Origin: Saprospiraceae bacterium
Lineage (GTDB): Bacteria > Bacteroidota > Bacteroidia > Bacteroidales > JAIPBB01
Direction: 5' to 3'
Assembly: GCA_021739805.1 (NCBI GenBank)
Contig: JAIPBB010000015.1
Coordinates: 1 to 32,430 of the forward strand
Length of the DNA stretch: 32,430 nucleotides
Below the pieces are notes generated by a model. The model ran no database searches, was not told where the DNA came from, and saw only the letters and a list, made by a program, of their open reading frames with translations. The position numbers were made by a program, and so were the translations under genes. Position 1 is the first letter of the stretch. The number at the start of each line of letters is the position of its first letter. Below, in pieces: positions 23,186 through 32,348 of the stretch.

Positions 23186-24166
23186 ATGTTTATAAAATTC
23201 TTCAGAGCCAATCTTCCTTTTCAGCAGCTATTTTTTCTTCCTTTTTTAGGAGTTTTACTTTGGTTAAATGCTTTTATAAATCCATCTAATCTGATAGAAT
23301 ATTCTTTTAGCATGCCTTTATTTAACATTTTTGTTAATATGTTTGAAGGTTTAGTTTTATTAAGCACAATAGTAGCATTTCTCATCCTAATTCTCCAAAC
23401 CTTTATTCTGCATAATGCAATTCGTATTTCAGGCTTAACTTCAAAAAATTCTTTATTTCCGGCACTGATTTATTTGACTCTTATGAGTATGAATTCTGAA
23501 TTATTAACACTGAATCCTGTGTTAATAGCTAATCTGTTTATTATTATGGCATTGGATTTAGTTTTTAGGATATTTGCTCAAGAGCAGCCTTATGCTAAAA
23601 TTCTGAATGCAGGAATCTATATTTCAATTGCATCATTATTTTATTTGCCTGCAATTTTTCTAGGTGTTTTTCTTTGGATGAGTTTTATTATTTATCGTCA
23701 ATTGGAGTGGAGAAATTTTGTTATAGCCATATTAGGATTAATAACACCCTATGTTTTTTTATTTTTTTATTTATTTTGGTTCGATAAATTGAAGGAAATA
23801 CCAACAGAGTTTCTTTATTTCCTTTCAATAGAAAATATTTTTGCAAACCATTACTCCCTTTTCGATATTATCTCAATATCCTTTTTAACAATATTATTTT
23901 TAATGTCGATGAAAAGCTTAATTAACAATATTAATAAAAGAGTTATAAAAGTTAGAAAGCTATTCTCTTTAACTTTATGGTTTTTAGTTATTTCATTTGC
24001 ATCCATGATGTTTTCCGGCGAACTTTTTGTTAACCACTTTTTAATTTGTGTAATTCCAATTTCAATTGTATTGCTTAATTATTTCGAAATAGCTAAAAAA
24101 CTATTTTGGCCTGAGTTAATATTTTCTCTCTTGCTTGTATCAATATTTTTAGAAAGGTTTTTTTGA
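23186..24166 (+). CDS. DUF6427-like polytopic membrane protein
   Basis: A 326-residue inner-membrane protein with about eight to nine hydrophobic segments (for example LFFLPFLGVLLWLNAFINP, VLIANLFIIMALDLVFRIFA, IALLFYLPAIF-type stretches, and LLNYF near the end). It starts MFIKFFRANLPFQQ. The overall pattern, including the loop YRQLEWRNFVIAILG, resembles the Bacteroidota family DUF6427 (recalled, not searched). Function unknown. ATG 23186 is chosen because the longer frame from 23150 adds only a poor hydrophobic extension. Its TGA overlaps the rnhB ATG (TGATG, 24164-24168), so the two are translationally coupled. Confidence 0.7.
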   Translation: MFIKFFRANLPFQQLFFLPFLGVLLWLNAFINPSNLIEYSFSMPLFNIFVNMFEGLVLLSTIVAFLILILQTFILHNAIRISGLTSKNSLFPALIYLTLMSMNSELLTLNPVLIANLFIIMALDLVFRIFAQEQPYAKILNAGIYISIASLFYLPAIFLGVFLWMSFIIYRQLEWRNFVIAILGLITPYVFLFFYLFWFDKLKEIPTEFLYFLSIENIFANHYSLFDIISISFLTILFLMSMKSLINNINKRVIKVRKLFSLTLWFLVISFASMMFSGELFVNHFLICVIPISIVLLNYFEIAKKLFWPELIFSLLLVSIFLERFF

Positions 24167-24765
24167 TGCTACAAAAATCATATTCAAATAAATTTGTTGA
24201 AGCCGGATGTGATGAAGCCGGAAGAGGTTGCCTTGCAGGTCCTGTTGTTGCAGCTGCCGTGATTCTTCCTAAAAATTTCAATAATAATTTGATTAACGAC
24301 TCAAAAAAATTAAATGAAAAATCACGGAATAAACTTAGGCTAATTATTGAGAATGAAGCATTAGCATGGGCTGTTGCATTTGTTGACAATCATAAAATTG
24401 ATGAAATAAATATCCTTAATGCTTCATTTTTAGCAATGCACAAAGCCATTGAAAAATTAACTTTAAAACCTGAATTACTTTTGATTGATGGCAATAGATT
24501 TAAAAAATACTCTGACATTAACCACCTCTGCATAATAAAAGGAGATGCAAAGTTTCAAAGTATTGCTGCCGCTTCGATATTAGCAAAAACACATAGGGAC
24601 GAATTCATGAGTAAAATTCACCTGGAGCATCCTTATTATGATTGGATAAGCAATAAAGGATACCCCACTCCAAAACATAAAGCCTCAATTCTGGAATTTG
24701 GGCAAACTTCATATCATAGATTAAGTTTTCGGATAAAAGGGCAGCTAAAACTAGATTTAAATTAA
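24166..24765 (+). CDS. rnhB: Ribonuclease HII
   Basis: RNase HII removes RNA from RNA-DNA hybrids and starts repair of misincorporated ribonucleotides. The 199 residues show the catalytic acidic residues D16 and E17 in GCDEAGRG, D108 in LLLIDGN, and D145 in KTHRDEFM. Other motifs are the basic patch KGDAKFQSIAAASILA and the C-terminal GYPTPKHKASILEFGQTSYH. Length is typical. ATG 24166 overlaps the stop of the upstream membrane-protein gene; an in-frame TTG at 24163 would add one residue. Confidence 0.95.
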   Translation: MLQKSYSNKFVEAGCDEAGRGCLAGPVVAAAVILPKNFNNNLINDSKKLNEKSRNKLRLIIENEALAWAVAFVDNHKIDEINILNASFLAMHKAIEKLTLKPELLLIDGNRFKKYSDINHLCIIKGDAKFQSIAAASILAKTHRDEFMSKIHLEHPYYDWISNKGYPTPKHKASILEFGQTSYHRLSFRIKGQLKLDLN

Positions 24766-24821
24766 CATTTGAGTGTTGATTTGTTTTTACTATCTTGCTT
24801 CTAAAATCGCTGATTTTGTTA

Positions 24822-24829
24822 TATTTTTG
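24822..24829 (+). promoter_or_regulatory. -7 box TATTTTTG upstream of the DUF3352-like gene
   Basis: TATTTTTG fits TAnnTTTG and lies 45 bases before ATG 24874. A TTG at 24795-24797 is somewhat too far for a normal -33 element. Confidence 0.35.
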
Positions 24830-24873
24830 GATATTTGAGATTATTATTTTTGCTATTCGACAAATTCAGTTTT

Positions 24874-27618
24874 ATGAAAAAAAAGAAATCCATTTTTAAA
24901 ATTTTTATAGTTGTCATTTCAATTTTAGCAGTAATTTTTATTGGCTATTTTGCTTACACTTATTATAAAAAATTAAAGGAACCTACTACTTCGGTATTTA
25001 AAGCAATTCCTGAAAATACAGCTTTCATAATTGAGTTGAGAAACGCTAATAATCTATATTCGCAGCTTAATGAATCAAATTTTATTTGGAATTCATTAAA
25101 GCAGATTTCAAGCTTCGACAGTTTAACTAAACAAATCGAAAAACTTGATTCCTTAATTCAGGGAAATGTAAGTATATCAACAATTCTTGAAAATCAAAGT
25201 GTTTATATATCAACACATTTTGCGGGCTTCAATAAATTTGAATATTTATACTTAGTTAGCCTGCCAAACACCAGGCAGAATAAAATAATTAATAGTTTTA
25301 TTGGTGAAAATAAAATTATTTCAACTAGTAAACATAATGGAGCAAAAATTAACACTATTCAGATAGAAGGCTTTGAAGAGAAGTTCTTTTATAGTGTTTA
25401 TAAAGGTTTATTTATCGGAAGTTTTAATGAGTTATTGATTCAAAATTCAATTGACCGCGTGAATTCAGGAAACAGTATGAATGATGATTCTGACTTCCAA
25501 AAAGTATCAAAAATTGCATCCGACAATGTTGAAGGAACTGTTTACCTTAACTTTAAATATTTTTATCGCTTTTTGTCGAAGTATGCCCTGCCGACACACA
25601 GAAACAATATTAATCCTTTATCATATTTTGCACGATGGTCGAAATTGGACTTAACAATAAAAGATAATTCTATTTTGTTAAACGGCTACACTATTATTTC
25701 TGATTCAGGTGATTATCAATTAGGATTGTTTAAAACACAATCTCCCCAAAAAATTGAGTTTACTAGAGTTCTACCTCAAAGTACTTCTTTCTTTTTATAT
25801 ACAGGCTTTGAAAATTTCAAGGAATATTATGGCAATTTCAAGAAACTTCAAAAAGGCAACAACATTGAATTGGATAAAGATAAAACTATTGATGAGCTAA
25901 ATAAAAAATATAGCGTAAATCTGCAAAATAGTTTGTTTTCATGGGTAAAAAATGAAATGGCTTTAGTCATTACCTATGATGGTGGAAGCAATATTGCTGA
26001 TAACTCCTATCTGATATTTAAATCAGTTGATATTAAAGAAGCAAAACAAGCTCTCGACCAATTAAGCCTTAAAATTCACATGCAAAATGAGAGTCCGCCT
26101 GACACTAACCTTTATCGAACTTATGATATAAAAAGGCTTGATGTCCAGGCAATTTTCCCTTTGTTTTTTGGGTCATTATATCAAAATATTCAGGGGAATT
26201 TTTACACTTCAATTGATGATTACATTGTTTTTGCTAACAGTGAAGCGGCACTTATACGATATATCGACTCTTATATGATAGAGCGAACTTTAGCAAGAGA
26301 CCAAAACTATATGGCATTTTCGAATAATATTTCAGGAGAAGCAAATCTTTATTTGTATTGCAATATTAAAAAGTCACTTGGACTTCTCAGCAATTATCTT
26401 GATGAAGACTATAGTCAGATTATTAGTGATAATCAATCTTCCTTTAGAAACTTTGAAGCCATTGGTATTCAATTTTTAATGGGAGATGAAATGTGTTATA
26501 CCAACCTAAATTTATGGCACAATCAATCTGCTGAAGAAGAAAAAGTAACTTCATGGGAAACAGCTTTAGATGCCAACTTTTATGACAAACCATATCTGGT
26601 TACTGACCATAATACAAAAACTAAGAAAATAATTGTTTTTGATGTAGCTAACTTTATGTATCTCCTAAGTGAGGGTGGAGATATATTATGGAAAATTCCG
26701 CTTTTAGAAAAACCTATGAGTGAAGTTCATATTGTGGACTGTTATAATAATGGAAAATTCCAATATTTATTTAATACCGAAAACTATATTTATCTCGTTG
26801 ATTTGAATGGCAATTTTGTTGATAATTTCCCTGTAAAGCTTGAAGCAAAGGCAACTAATGGAATATCTGTTTTCGATTATGAAAACAATAAAGATTATCG
26901 ACTTTTAGTGGCTTGCACAGATAAAAAGATTTATAATTATCAAATTGATGGAAGCTTAACCAAAGGTTGGGATTCACCTGAATATAGTTCGGTAATCACT
27001 AAGCCTATCCAGCATTTGACCTTTAAAGGAAAAGACTTTATTGTTGTTGCTGACACTATTGGAGATGTGATTTTCTGCAATCGCAGAGGCGAACCAAGAA
27101 TTGAAGCAAAGCTTGCATTCACAAACTCAGTGAATTCTGAATTTTATTGCAACGACAATAAAAACGACCCTAAAATGTTAACTACCGACAAAAGCGGTAG
27201 AATTGTTTTTATATCTCACAATGGAGAAGTTGAAAAAAAATTGATTAATGAGTTCTCATCGAAACATGAATTTTTATACGTTGATTTTAATGGAGATAAT
27301 CTTAAAGATTTCGTTTTTAGTGATGATAATACAATTTTTATTTACAATTATAATTTTGAACTTTTACTAAAACAAAAGTTTGATGATGAAATTCTACCTA
27401 AACCTATTTATATCCCAAATTCTGCAAATGGACCTTTATTAGGTGTCATTTCAAAGACATCAAGACAAATTATTTTTATAAATAAGGATGGAATTCTTAA
27501 ACAAAAAAATAATTTGTTTGGTGACAGTCCATTTGTATCTAAACTTTCGAAAACTGATGGACATTTGTATATTATTACAGCATCAGGAAAAATAATCTAC
27601 AATTATCTTGTTGATTAA
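24874..27618 (+). CDS. Membrane-anchored DUF3352-like protein with C-terminal propeller-like region
   Basis: A 914-residue protein beginning with a basic stretch and one TM helix (IFIVVISILAVIFIGYFAYT), so anchored in the inner membrane with the bulk in the periplasm. Residues of about 30-560 follow the DUF3352 pattern (AIPENTAFIIELRNANNLYS, RVLPQSTSFFLYTGFENFK, NEMALVITYDGG, with repeated SIDDYIVFANSEAAL segments). From about 570 the sequence turns into a series of beta repeats of propeller type: FDVANFMYLLSEGGDILWKI, YIYLVDLNGNFVDNF, KIYNYQIDGSLTKGW, IIFINKDGILKQ. Function unknown. ATG 24874 is chosen over TTG 24835 because it starts directly before the TM helix. It follows rnhB by 108 bases and has its own -7 box. 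Confidence 0.75.
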   Translation: MKKKKSIFKIFIVVISILAVIFIGYFAYTYYKKLKEPTTSVFKAIPENTAFIIELRNANNLYSQLNESNFIWNSLKQISSFDSLTKQIEKLDSLIQGNVSISTILENQSVYISTHFAGFNKFEYLYLVSLPNTRQNKIINSFIGENKIISTSKHNGAKINTIQIEGFEEKFFYSVYKGLFIGSFNELLIQNSIDRVNSGNSMNDDSDFQKVSKIASDNVEGTVYLNFKYFYRFLSKYALPTHRNNINPLSYFARWSKLDLTIKDNSILLNGYTIISDSGDYQLGLFKTQSPQKIEFTRVLPQSTSFFLYTGFENFKEYYGNFKKLQKGNNIELDKDKTIDELNKKYSVNLQNSLFSWVKNEMALVITYDGGSNIADNSYLIFKSVDIKEAKQALDQLSLKIHMQNESPPDTNLYRTYDIKRLDVQAIFPLFFGSLYQNIQGNFYTSIDDYIVFANSEAALIRYIDSYMIERTLARDQNYMAFSNNISGEANLYLYCNIKKSLGLLSNYLDEDYSQIISDNQSSFRNFEAIGIQFLMGDEMCYTNLNLWHNQSAEEEKVTSWETALDANFYDKPYLVTDHNTKTKKIIVFDVANFMYLLSEGGDILWKIPLLEKPMSEVHIVDCYNNGKFQYLFNTENYIYLVDLNGNFVDNFPVKLEAKATNGISVFDYENNKDYRLLVACTDKKIYNYQIDGSLTKGWDSPEYSSVITKPIQHLTFKGKDFIVVADTIGDVIFCNRRGEPRIEAKLAFTNSVNSEFYCNDNKNDPKMLTTDKSGRIVFISHNGEVEKKLINEFSSKHEFLYVDFNGDNLKDFVFSDDNTIFIYNYNFELLLKQKFDDEILPKPIYIPNSANGPLLGVISKTSRQIIFINKDGILKQKNNLFGDSPFVSKLSKTDGHLYIITASGKIIYNYLVD

Positions 27619-27922
27619 TTCTTAGTAGCTTAGCGAAGCACAAGCTGTTTAGATATTGTAATGCGGTACAAAACAGATTTAGAAATTTTTCATAAAATTT
27701 TGTACTAGTATAGATTAATATTGCTTTCTCTTTAGTTGTGCAACTTTTTAGTGTAAAATATTGTCTTAGTCATGTGTTTAGTAATATTCACCCGATAACG
27801 TAACTAATAAACAGTAAATCAGTAAAACAAATTCTATTTCTAAATTATCATGTTTTATTGACAATCTACTGAATAATTATGAAGTCAATAGAAAATATTA
27901 ATACTTTTATAAGAGAAAAATA
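27619..27922. other. 304-base spacer with hairpin repeat copy B
   Basis: No open frame. AGCTT (27627-27631) can pair with AAGCT (27642-27646) just after the stop and may help end transcription. The dispersed hairpin repeat copy B lies at 27648-27712. The remainder is AT-rich without recognisable signals. Confidence 0.5.
27648..27712. repeat. Dispersed hairpin repeat, copy B
   Basis: It aligns with 1984-2045 over about 60 bases. ACAGATTT (27673-27680) can pair with AAA (27695-27697) and TTTGT (27699-27703). Relative to copy A one pair changes from C-G to T-A and another becomes G-T. The two copies have the same orientation on the plus strand but opposite orientation relative to flanking genes. 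Confidence 0.5.
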
Positions 27923-29563
27923 ATGATAAGAATTATTAAATTAAATTTGAGACAATCCTTGAAAAAAATAGTGTTTCCACTTTCAGTCCTGATTATTATA
28001 TCCTTTGTGGTTCAGTCGTGTTATAAAGACAAATTCGATATGGCAAAATTGACTAAAACAGAATGGAATCCTGATTTAGCTGCTCCATTAGTAAAATCTA
28101 CATTCACAATGAAAGATTTATTAGAAGCTGGAGATATCTCTTATACTGAAGATGCCAATAACTTCATAACAATAGTTTATTCTAGCAGATTAAATTCTGA
28201 ATTAGCTAAAGATATGGTTACAATAGCTGACCAGACAATAGATACTACTTTTAGTTTTAACTTTCCGTTAAATTTACCTATTGGTGGTAGTACTACAGAA
28301 TCATATAATTTTAATCAGGAATTTACTGCTTCAAATGGTGAAATATTCGACAGTATTTATATAAACAAAGGAAATTTACATTTTGAAGCTAAAGGAGATA
28401 TGAATCATGATGGCAAAATTGTAGTTGTAATTCAAAAACTTACAAAGAATGGTGTTGTCTTTAGACAAGAAATTGATTATAAATATTTAGGTGGTCAGTA
28501 CACCATTGTTACCGAAGATTTTGACCTTTCCGGATATAAAATGAAATTTTCACATGTCGGTGCAACCAATTTGCTTGGAGAATCTGTTGATATTACTGCT
28601 TATGCTGATGCTAATACGAATTATACTACCTATACTTTCGATGTTGAAAAAAGACTAGAAGGATTGGAGTTTCATAAAGTTTTTGGTTATTTTGGTCAAT
28701 ATGAACAAAAATTTGAACAAAATAAAGTTTCAATTGAATTATTTGATGGACTGACAATTGGTGAGCAAATTCTCGAAGACCCTCGTATTAACTTAATTTT
28801 TTACAACTCTATTGGAGCACCTTTAAACATTAATTTTCTTGAATTTAAAGCAGTTAATGGTCTTAATGAAGTTGTTCTTAGTAGCCCGGCAATTCAGGCA
28901 ATCAACATTGATTACCCAAATATTTACAATGTTGGGCAAACATCTATTTCGAAAATTACACTTGATAAAAACAATTCCAATGTTCAGGATGTTTTTGATA
29001 TTAGCCCTGAGAAAATAACTTATGAAGTGGACGCTAAATCAAATCCAAATGGTATAGTTGTACAAAACTTTGTGATTGATACAAGTAAATTCTTTATGGA
29101 TTTAGAAGTTGAAATACCATTATATGGTCGTGCCTGGAATTTCACAATGCAAGACACTAATAATTTTAACTTTGAAGAAGACATTGGGGATATTGATGAA
29201 ATTCAGTATATTGAACTTCGAATTAATGCACTTAATGAATTACCCGCTGAAGGGCGTATTCAAATCTATTTCACTGACACAAACTATGTTGTAATTGATT
29301 CATTATTTACCACTGAAGAACAAATAATTAAATCAGCAATCCCGGGAGCTGCACCAACTTATAGGGTAATTCAAAAAACACAGAAAACCACTTCCATTAT
29401 TTTGGATAAAGCTAAAATGGACAAAATTCATGATGCCGGGAAAATACTTTCAACTATTAGATTTTCAACAGTCAACACAGGAGGAACAATAGTGAAGTTT
29501 TATTCAGATTATACAGTTGATTTAAAAGTGGGAGTGAATGTTAAGTTAAAAACAGAGTTTTAA
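27923..29563 (+). CDS. Large lipoprotein, partner of the DUF5723 barrel
   Basis: A 546-residue lipoprotein. The long signal sequence (VFPLSVLIIISFVVQSC) ends in a lipobox Cys followed by YKDKFDMAKL. The first mature motif WNPDLAAPLVKSTFTMKDLL is one I associate with Bacteroidota lipoproteins encoded directly upstream of DUF5723 barrel genes. The rest is beta-rich with no catalytic motif: FSFNFPLNLPIGGSTTESYN, KKVFGYFGQYEQKF-type strands, WNFTMQDTNNFNFEEDIGDI, and a C-terminal strand VDLKVGVNVKLKTEF. It is probably surface-exposed or periplasmic and anchored to the outer membrane. The barrel gene starts 12 bases downstream, so they form an operon. Function unknown. Confidence 0.7.
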   Translation: MIRIIKLNLRQSLKKIVFPLSVLIIISFVVQSCYKDKFDMAKLTKTEWNPDLAAPLVKSTFTMKDLLEAGDISYTEDANNFITIVYSSRLNSELAKDMVTIADQTIDTTFSFNFPLNLPIGGSTTESYNFNQEFTASNGEIFDSIYINKGNLHFEAKGDMNHDGKIVVVIQKLTKNGVVFRQEIDYKYLGGQYTIVTEDFDLSGYKMKFSHVGATNLLGESVDITAYADANTNYTTYTFDVEKRLEGLEFHKVFGYFGQYEQKFEQNKVSIELFDGLTIGEQILEDPRINLIFYNSIGAPLNINFLEFKAVNGLNEVVLSSPAIQAINIDYPNIYNVGQTSISKITLDKNNSNVQDVFDISPEKITYEVDAKSNPNGIVVQNFVIDTSKFFMDLEVEIPLYGRAWNFTMQDTNNFNFEEDIGDIDEIQYIELRINALNELPAEGRIQIYFTDTNYVVIDSLFTTEEQIIKSAIPGAAPTYRVIQKTQKTTSIILDKAKMDKIHDAGKILSTIRFSTVNTGGTIVKFYSDYTVDLKVGVNVKLKTEF

Positions 29564-29574
29564 AATAATTTATA

Positions 29575-30972
29575 ATGAAGCTATATTTCAAATTAATAAA
29601 TAGACAAAGTACGGCTGTAATACTTGTGTTTTTTATGATTTTTTTCATATCAAAGAATACTTATTCACAGCAATCTTTAACCCTATTTCATTTGGAACCA
29701 ATTCCTGAGAACAATTATTCAAATCCAGCAATCATAACATCCTATGAATGGCATTTTGGTGTGCCGGGTTTATCTTCATTAGGAGTTTCATACGGAAATA
29801 GTGGTTTTAAAGTAAATGATTTGCTTGAAAGGCGTACTGACGATTCTATTAATCTGACTTTTGAAAACTTTATTGGTAAACTTAAAAAGAAGAATAATCT
29901 TAGCCTCGAATTTCGTGAAGAATTGATAAATTATGGAATGAAATACTCGGATTACTATTTTACTTTTAATGTTAGCGAGAGAGCAAACGTATATTGGAAT
30001 TACCCAAAAGATTTGTATAATTTGTTATGGAAAGGTAATGGTGGTTTTCTTGGTGAAACAGCAGATTTTAGTGGGAATTCATTAAAAGTTACTCATTTTA
30101 GGGAATATGCTTTTGGAGCTTCACGCGAATTGAATTCGCAATGGACTGTTGGAGCAAAGCTTAAATTTCTTTTCGGAAAGGCAAATGTTTGGACAAAAAA
30201 GTTTGATGCCGGATTATACACTGACCCTGAATCCTTTGAAATAACAACTAATTCAAATATTCACATTAATTCTTCAGTACCAAAAGCATTTTCGGAAAGC
30301 GACGAAGAATTTGAGTTTGGGAAATATTTTTGGAGTAGAAAAAATTTGGGATTAGCTGTTGACCTTGGTGGCATCTATAAATTCAATGATGAATTTACTT
30401 TTTCGGCAAGTGTATTGGATTTAGGTTTTATTAGTTGGAAAAATAATCCAAAGAATTTCACAAACGAAAATACATCATGGACATTTGAAGGAATTGATGT
30501 TAACGATTATATCGATGAAACTGACAGTGTGATAGAAGAAAGATTGGAAAATTTACAAGATTCATTAATTGATAAGTTTAATATCCGGGAAACTTCTGAC
30601 AAATATAAAACTGCATTAACATCAAAAGTTATTTTGGGTGCTACTTATAATTTATCGGATATTGAAACTGTTGGTCTTCTTGTGAGAAATACAATTTTCG
30701 ATAAACGCATACGAACATCTGTAACCGCTTCATACAATCGTAAAATTCATGATATCATAAGTGCTTCAGCCAGTTATACTGTCATCAATAGAAATATTAC
30801 CAATCTTGGTTTAGGTTTTGTCGTGAATCTTGAACCTTTCCAAATTTATGCTGCAACCGATAATATTGTTGGAGTTTTTGCACCAAATGCAGTGAAATAT
30901 TATAATGTTCAATTTGGAATGAATTTCGTTTTTGGTGAAAAGAAATCAAAGGCAGCCCCATTGATGCATTAA
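29575..30972 (+). CDS. DUF5723-family outer-membrane beta-barrel protein
   Basis: A 465-residue outer-membrane protein with a signal peptide (AVILVFFMIFFISKNTYSQ). It begins QQSLTLFHLEPIPENNYSNP, followed by WHFGVPGLSSLGVSYGNSGF, and continues with amphipathic strands such as FREYAFGASRELNSQWTVGA and LGLAVDLGGIYKFNDEFTFS. It ends with a typical last strand VQFGMNFVFGEKKS. The pattern fits DUF5723, a FadL/PorV-like barrel family of Bacteroidota (recalled). It lies 12 bases after the lipoprotein gene, and the two products may form one outer-membrane complex. No TonB box or plug domain is seen. Substrate unknown. Confidence 0.75.
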   Translation: MKLYFKLINRQSTAVILVFFMIFFISKNTYSQQSLTLFHLEPIPENNYSNPAIITSYEWHFGVPGLSSLGVSYGNSGFKVNDLLERRTDDSINLTFENFIGKLKKKNNLSLEFREELINYGMKYSDYYFTFNVSERANVYWNYPKDLYNLLWKGNGGFLGETADFSGNSLKVTHFREYAFGASRELNSQWTVGAKLKFLFGKANVWTKKFDAGLYTDPESFEITTNSNIHINSSVPKAFSESDEEFEFGKYFWSRKNLGLAVDLGGIYKFNDEFTFSASVLDLGFISWKNNPKNFTNENTSWTFEGIDVNDYIDETDSVIEERLENLQDSLIDKFNIRETSDKYKTALTSKVILGATYNLSDIETVGLLVRNTIFDKRIRTSVTASYNRKIHDIISASASYTVINRNITNLGLGFVVNLEPFQIYAATDNIVGVFAPNAVKYYNVQFGMNFVFGEKKSKAAPLMH

Positions 30973-31066
30973 TTTTCTCGTTTCTCGTTTCGGGTTTAAA
31001 GTTTCAGGTTGCGGTTCTGACATTTTCGCATCTGACATCAAACATCAAACATCTGACATCTCCTTA
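30973..31066. repeat. Low-complexity word repeats between convergent genes
   Basis: TTTCTCGTTTCTCGTTTCGG is followed by a series of CATCTGACATCAAACATC words (31029-31063). This fills the 102 bases between the converging stops at 30972 and 31075. The DNA resembles the repeat spacers at 3.2-3.66 kb in style but not in sequence. Confidence 0.7.
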
Positions 31067-31074
31067 GCCTTTCT

Positions 31075-32064
31075 TCAATCAACTCTCGACCTTCTTAAAT
31101 AAATCATTTGACCTATTTCAATATCTTCAGGCTTTTCAATTTTGTTTTTCTTCATTAAAAACTTCTGTTGGACACCGTATTTCTGAGAAATATAATATAA
31201 GGTTTCATTTTCTTTAACAATGTGATAATCCTTTTCGCCTTTTCTTCTTTTAGGTTGAAGATATATAATTTGACCTTCAGTAAGAATTGGATTAGCCTTA
31301 AGTTCATTATATTTGATAATTTGCCATTTAAAAACTTCAAGCTCTTCACAGAGGTCATCAACATTATCATCTTTCCTTGCAATAATATACTTTATTCTAT
31401 TGTTAGTTAGAATTTTTCTTTCATTAATTGAAATCGTTGTATTTTCTTCGGGATTGTTCTTTGCAGCTTTATTCTTTACTTTTACGTGTTCAACTTTTTC
31501 TTTTTCCTGTTTTTGTTTATTATAAGCAATTAAATTTTTATCAACATCGTCATATTTATACAGTTCGTAGCGTTCAATCAAATTAATTAAAAGCTGAGGG
31601 TATTTCGGATTTGTTGCATATCCCGCCTTTTTTAAACCTTCTGCCCATGATTTATAATCAGTAATTTCAAGTTCAAACAATGATGAATATCTGTCGCGTG
31701 TGCTTAAAAACAAAGAGTGGTCTTTGAATGATTCTTCAGCTTTTGCATATTTCCTAAAACATTCATTTTTAGTATCATCATCCTGGATAAAAGTTTCCCC
31801 TGTCCAGTCCATATGACATTTAATACCGAAATGATTATTTGCTTCAACCGCAAGTTTGCTATTTCCATTGCCGGATTCTAGCAAACCTTGGGCAAGAGTA
31901 ATGCTTGCAGGTATTTTAAATTCAATCATTTTCCCAATTGCAATATCTTTATAAGTACTGATATACTCTTCTGGAGTAATTTTTTTATTCTCAGACTGTG
32001 CCTGGGAATATTGTGTGAAAAACAGTATAAAAACTGATGTGATTATTATAAAATTATGCTTCAT
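31075..32064 (-). CDS. Secreted glucosaminidase with two LysM domains
   Basis: A peptidoglycan hydrolase predicted to cleave glycan strands next to N-acetylglucosamine, acting in wall remodelling or cell separation. The 329 residues contain a signal peptide (IIITSVFILFFTQYSQAQ) and a glucosaminidase domain (about 30-170) with catalytic E63 in AQGLLESGNGNSKLA. HFGIKCHMDWTGETF and the closing YATNPKYPQLLINLIERY follow. A charged linker leads to two LysM domains: YIIARKDDNVDDLCEELEVF to GQIIYLQP, and YHIVKENETLYYISQKYGVQ to IGQMIYLRR. LysM domains bind peptidoglycan. The gene is monocistronic with a -7 box at 32090-32097 and is convergent with the barrel gene. Confidence 0.9.
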   Translation of the reverse strand: MKHNFIIITSVFILFFTQYSQAQSENKKITPEEYISTYKDIAIGKMIEFKIPASITLAQGLLESGNGNSKLAVEANNHFGIKCHMDWTGETFIQDDDTKNECFRKYAKAEESFKDHSLFLSTRDRYSSLFELEITDYKSWAEGLKKAGYATNPKYPQLLINLIERYELYKYDDVDKNLIAYNKQKQEKEKVEHVKVKNKAAKNNPEENTTISINERKILTNNRIKYIIARKDDNVDDLCEELEVFKWQIIKYNELKANPILTEGQIIYLQPKRRKGEKDYHIVKENETLYYISQKYGVQQKFLMKKNKIEKPEDIEIGQMIYLRRSRVD

Positions 32065-32089
32065 AAAATTGCTTGTATTAAATTCACAT

Positions 32090-32097
32090 CAAAATTA
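32090..32097 (-). promoter_or_regulatory. -7 box TAATTTTG upstream of the glucosaminidase gene
   Basis: TAATTTTG on the minus strand fits TAnnTTTG and lies 25 bases before ATG 32064. No -33 TTG at the right distance. Confidence 0.4.
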
Positions 32098-32242
32098 ATG
32101 TTTTGAATCATATAGGCTCTGATTTTCTTTTGTTTTTATCCACATCCCTATGTTATTATCCATGATTTTGAAAATTAGAAGTAACTGATTACTCGTTTCT
32201 AGCTACTCATTGCTTGTTGCTCGTTGTTTCGTTACTTGTCAT

Positions 32243-32300
32243 TTCGACTCTACTTCGCTCAGCACAGGCAGCTCAATGATCCAAGAACGGCCACTGAGCG
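32243..32300. repeat. REP-like palindromic element, truncated copy
   Basis: TTCGACTC and CGCTCAG (32256-32262) are followed after 31 bases by the inverted CTGAGCG (32294-32300). The same words TTCGACTC, CGCTCAG and CACTGAGCG make up the element inside the giant surface gene at 17329-17350. There CACTGAGCG continues into GAGTCGAAGTG, while here it breaks off at 32300. Confidence 0.6.
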
Positions 32301-32348
32301 TATTCTATGATAAAAAAAATCAAATTTAGCTAAAGTTATTAACATTTC

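Larger units (their letters stand above)
32065..32348. other. 284-base spacer with promoter, word repeats and a truncated palindrome
   Basis: From left to right it holds the glucosaminidase promoter region, a low-complexity block rich in ACTCGTTTC and TTGCTCGTTG (32187-32240), a REP-like palindrome copy (32243-32300), and about 48 bases that appear to be the 3' noncoding end of an insertion sequence. Confidence 0.55.
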
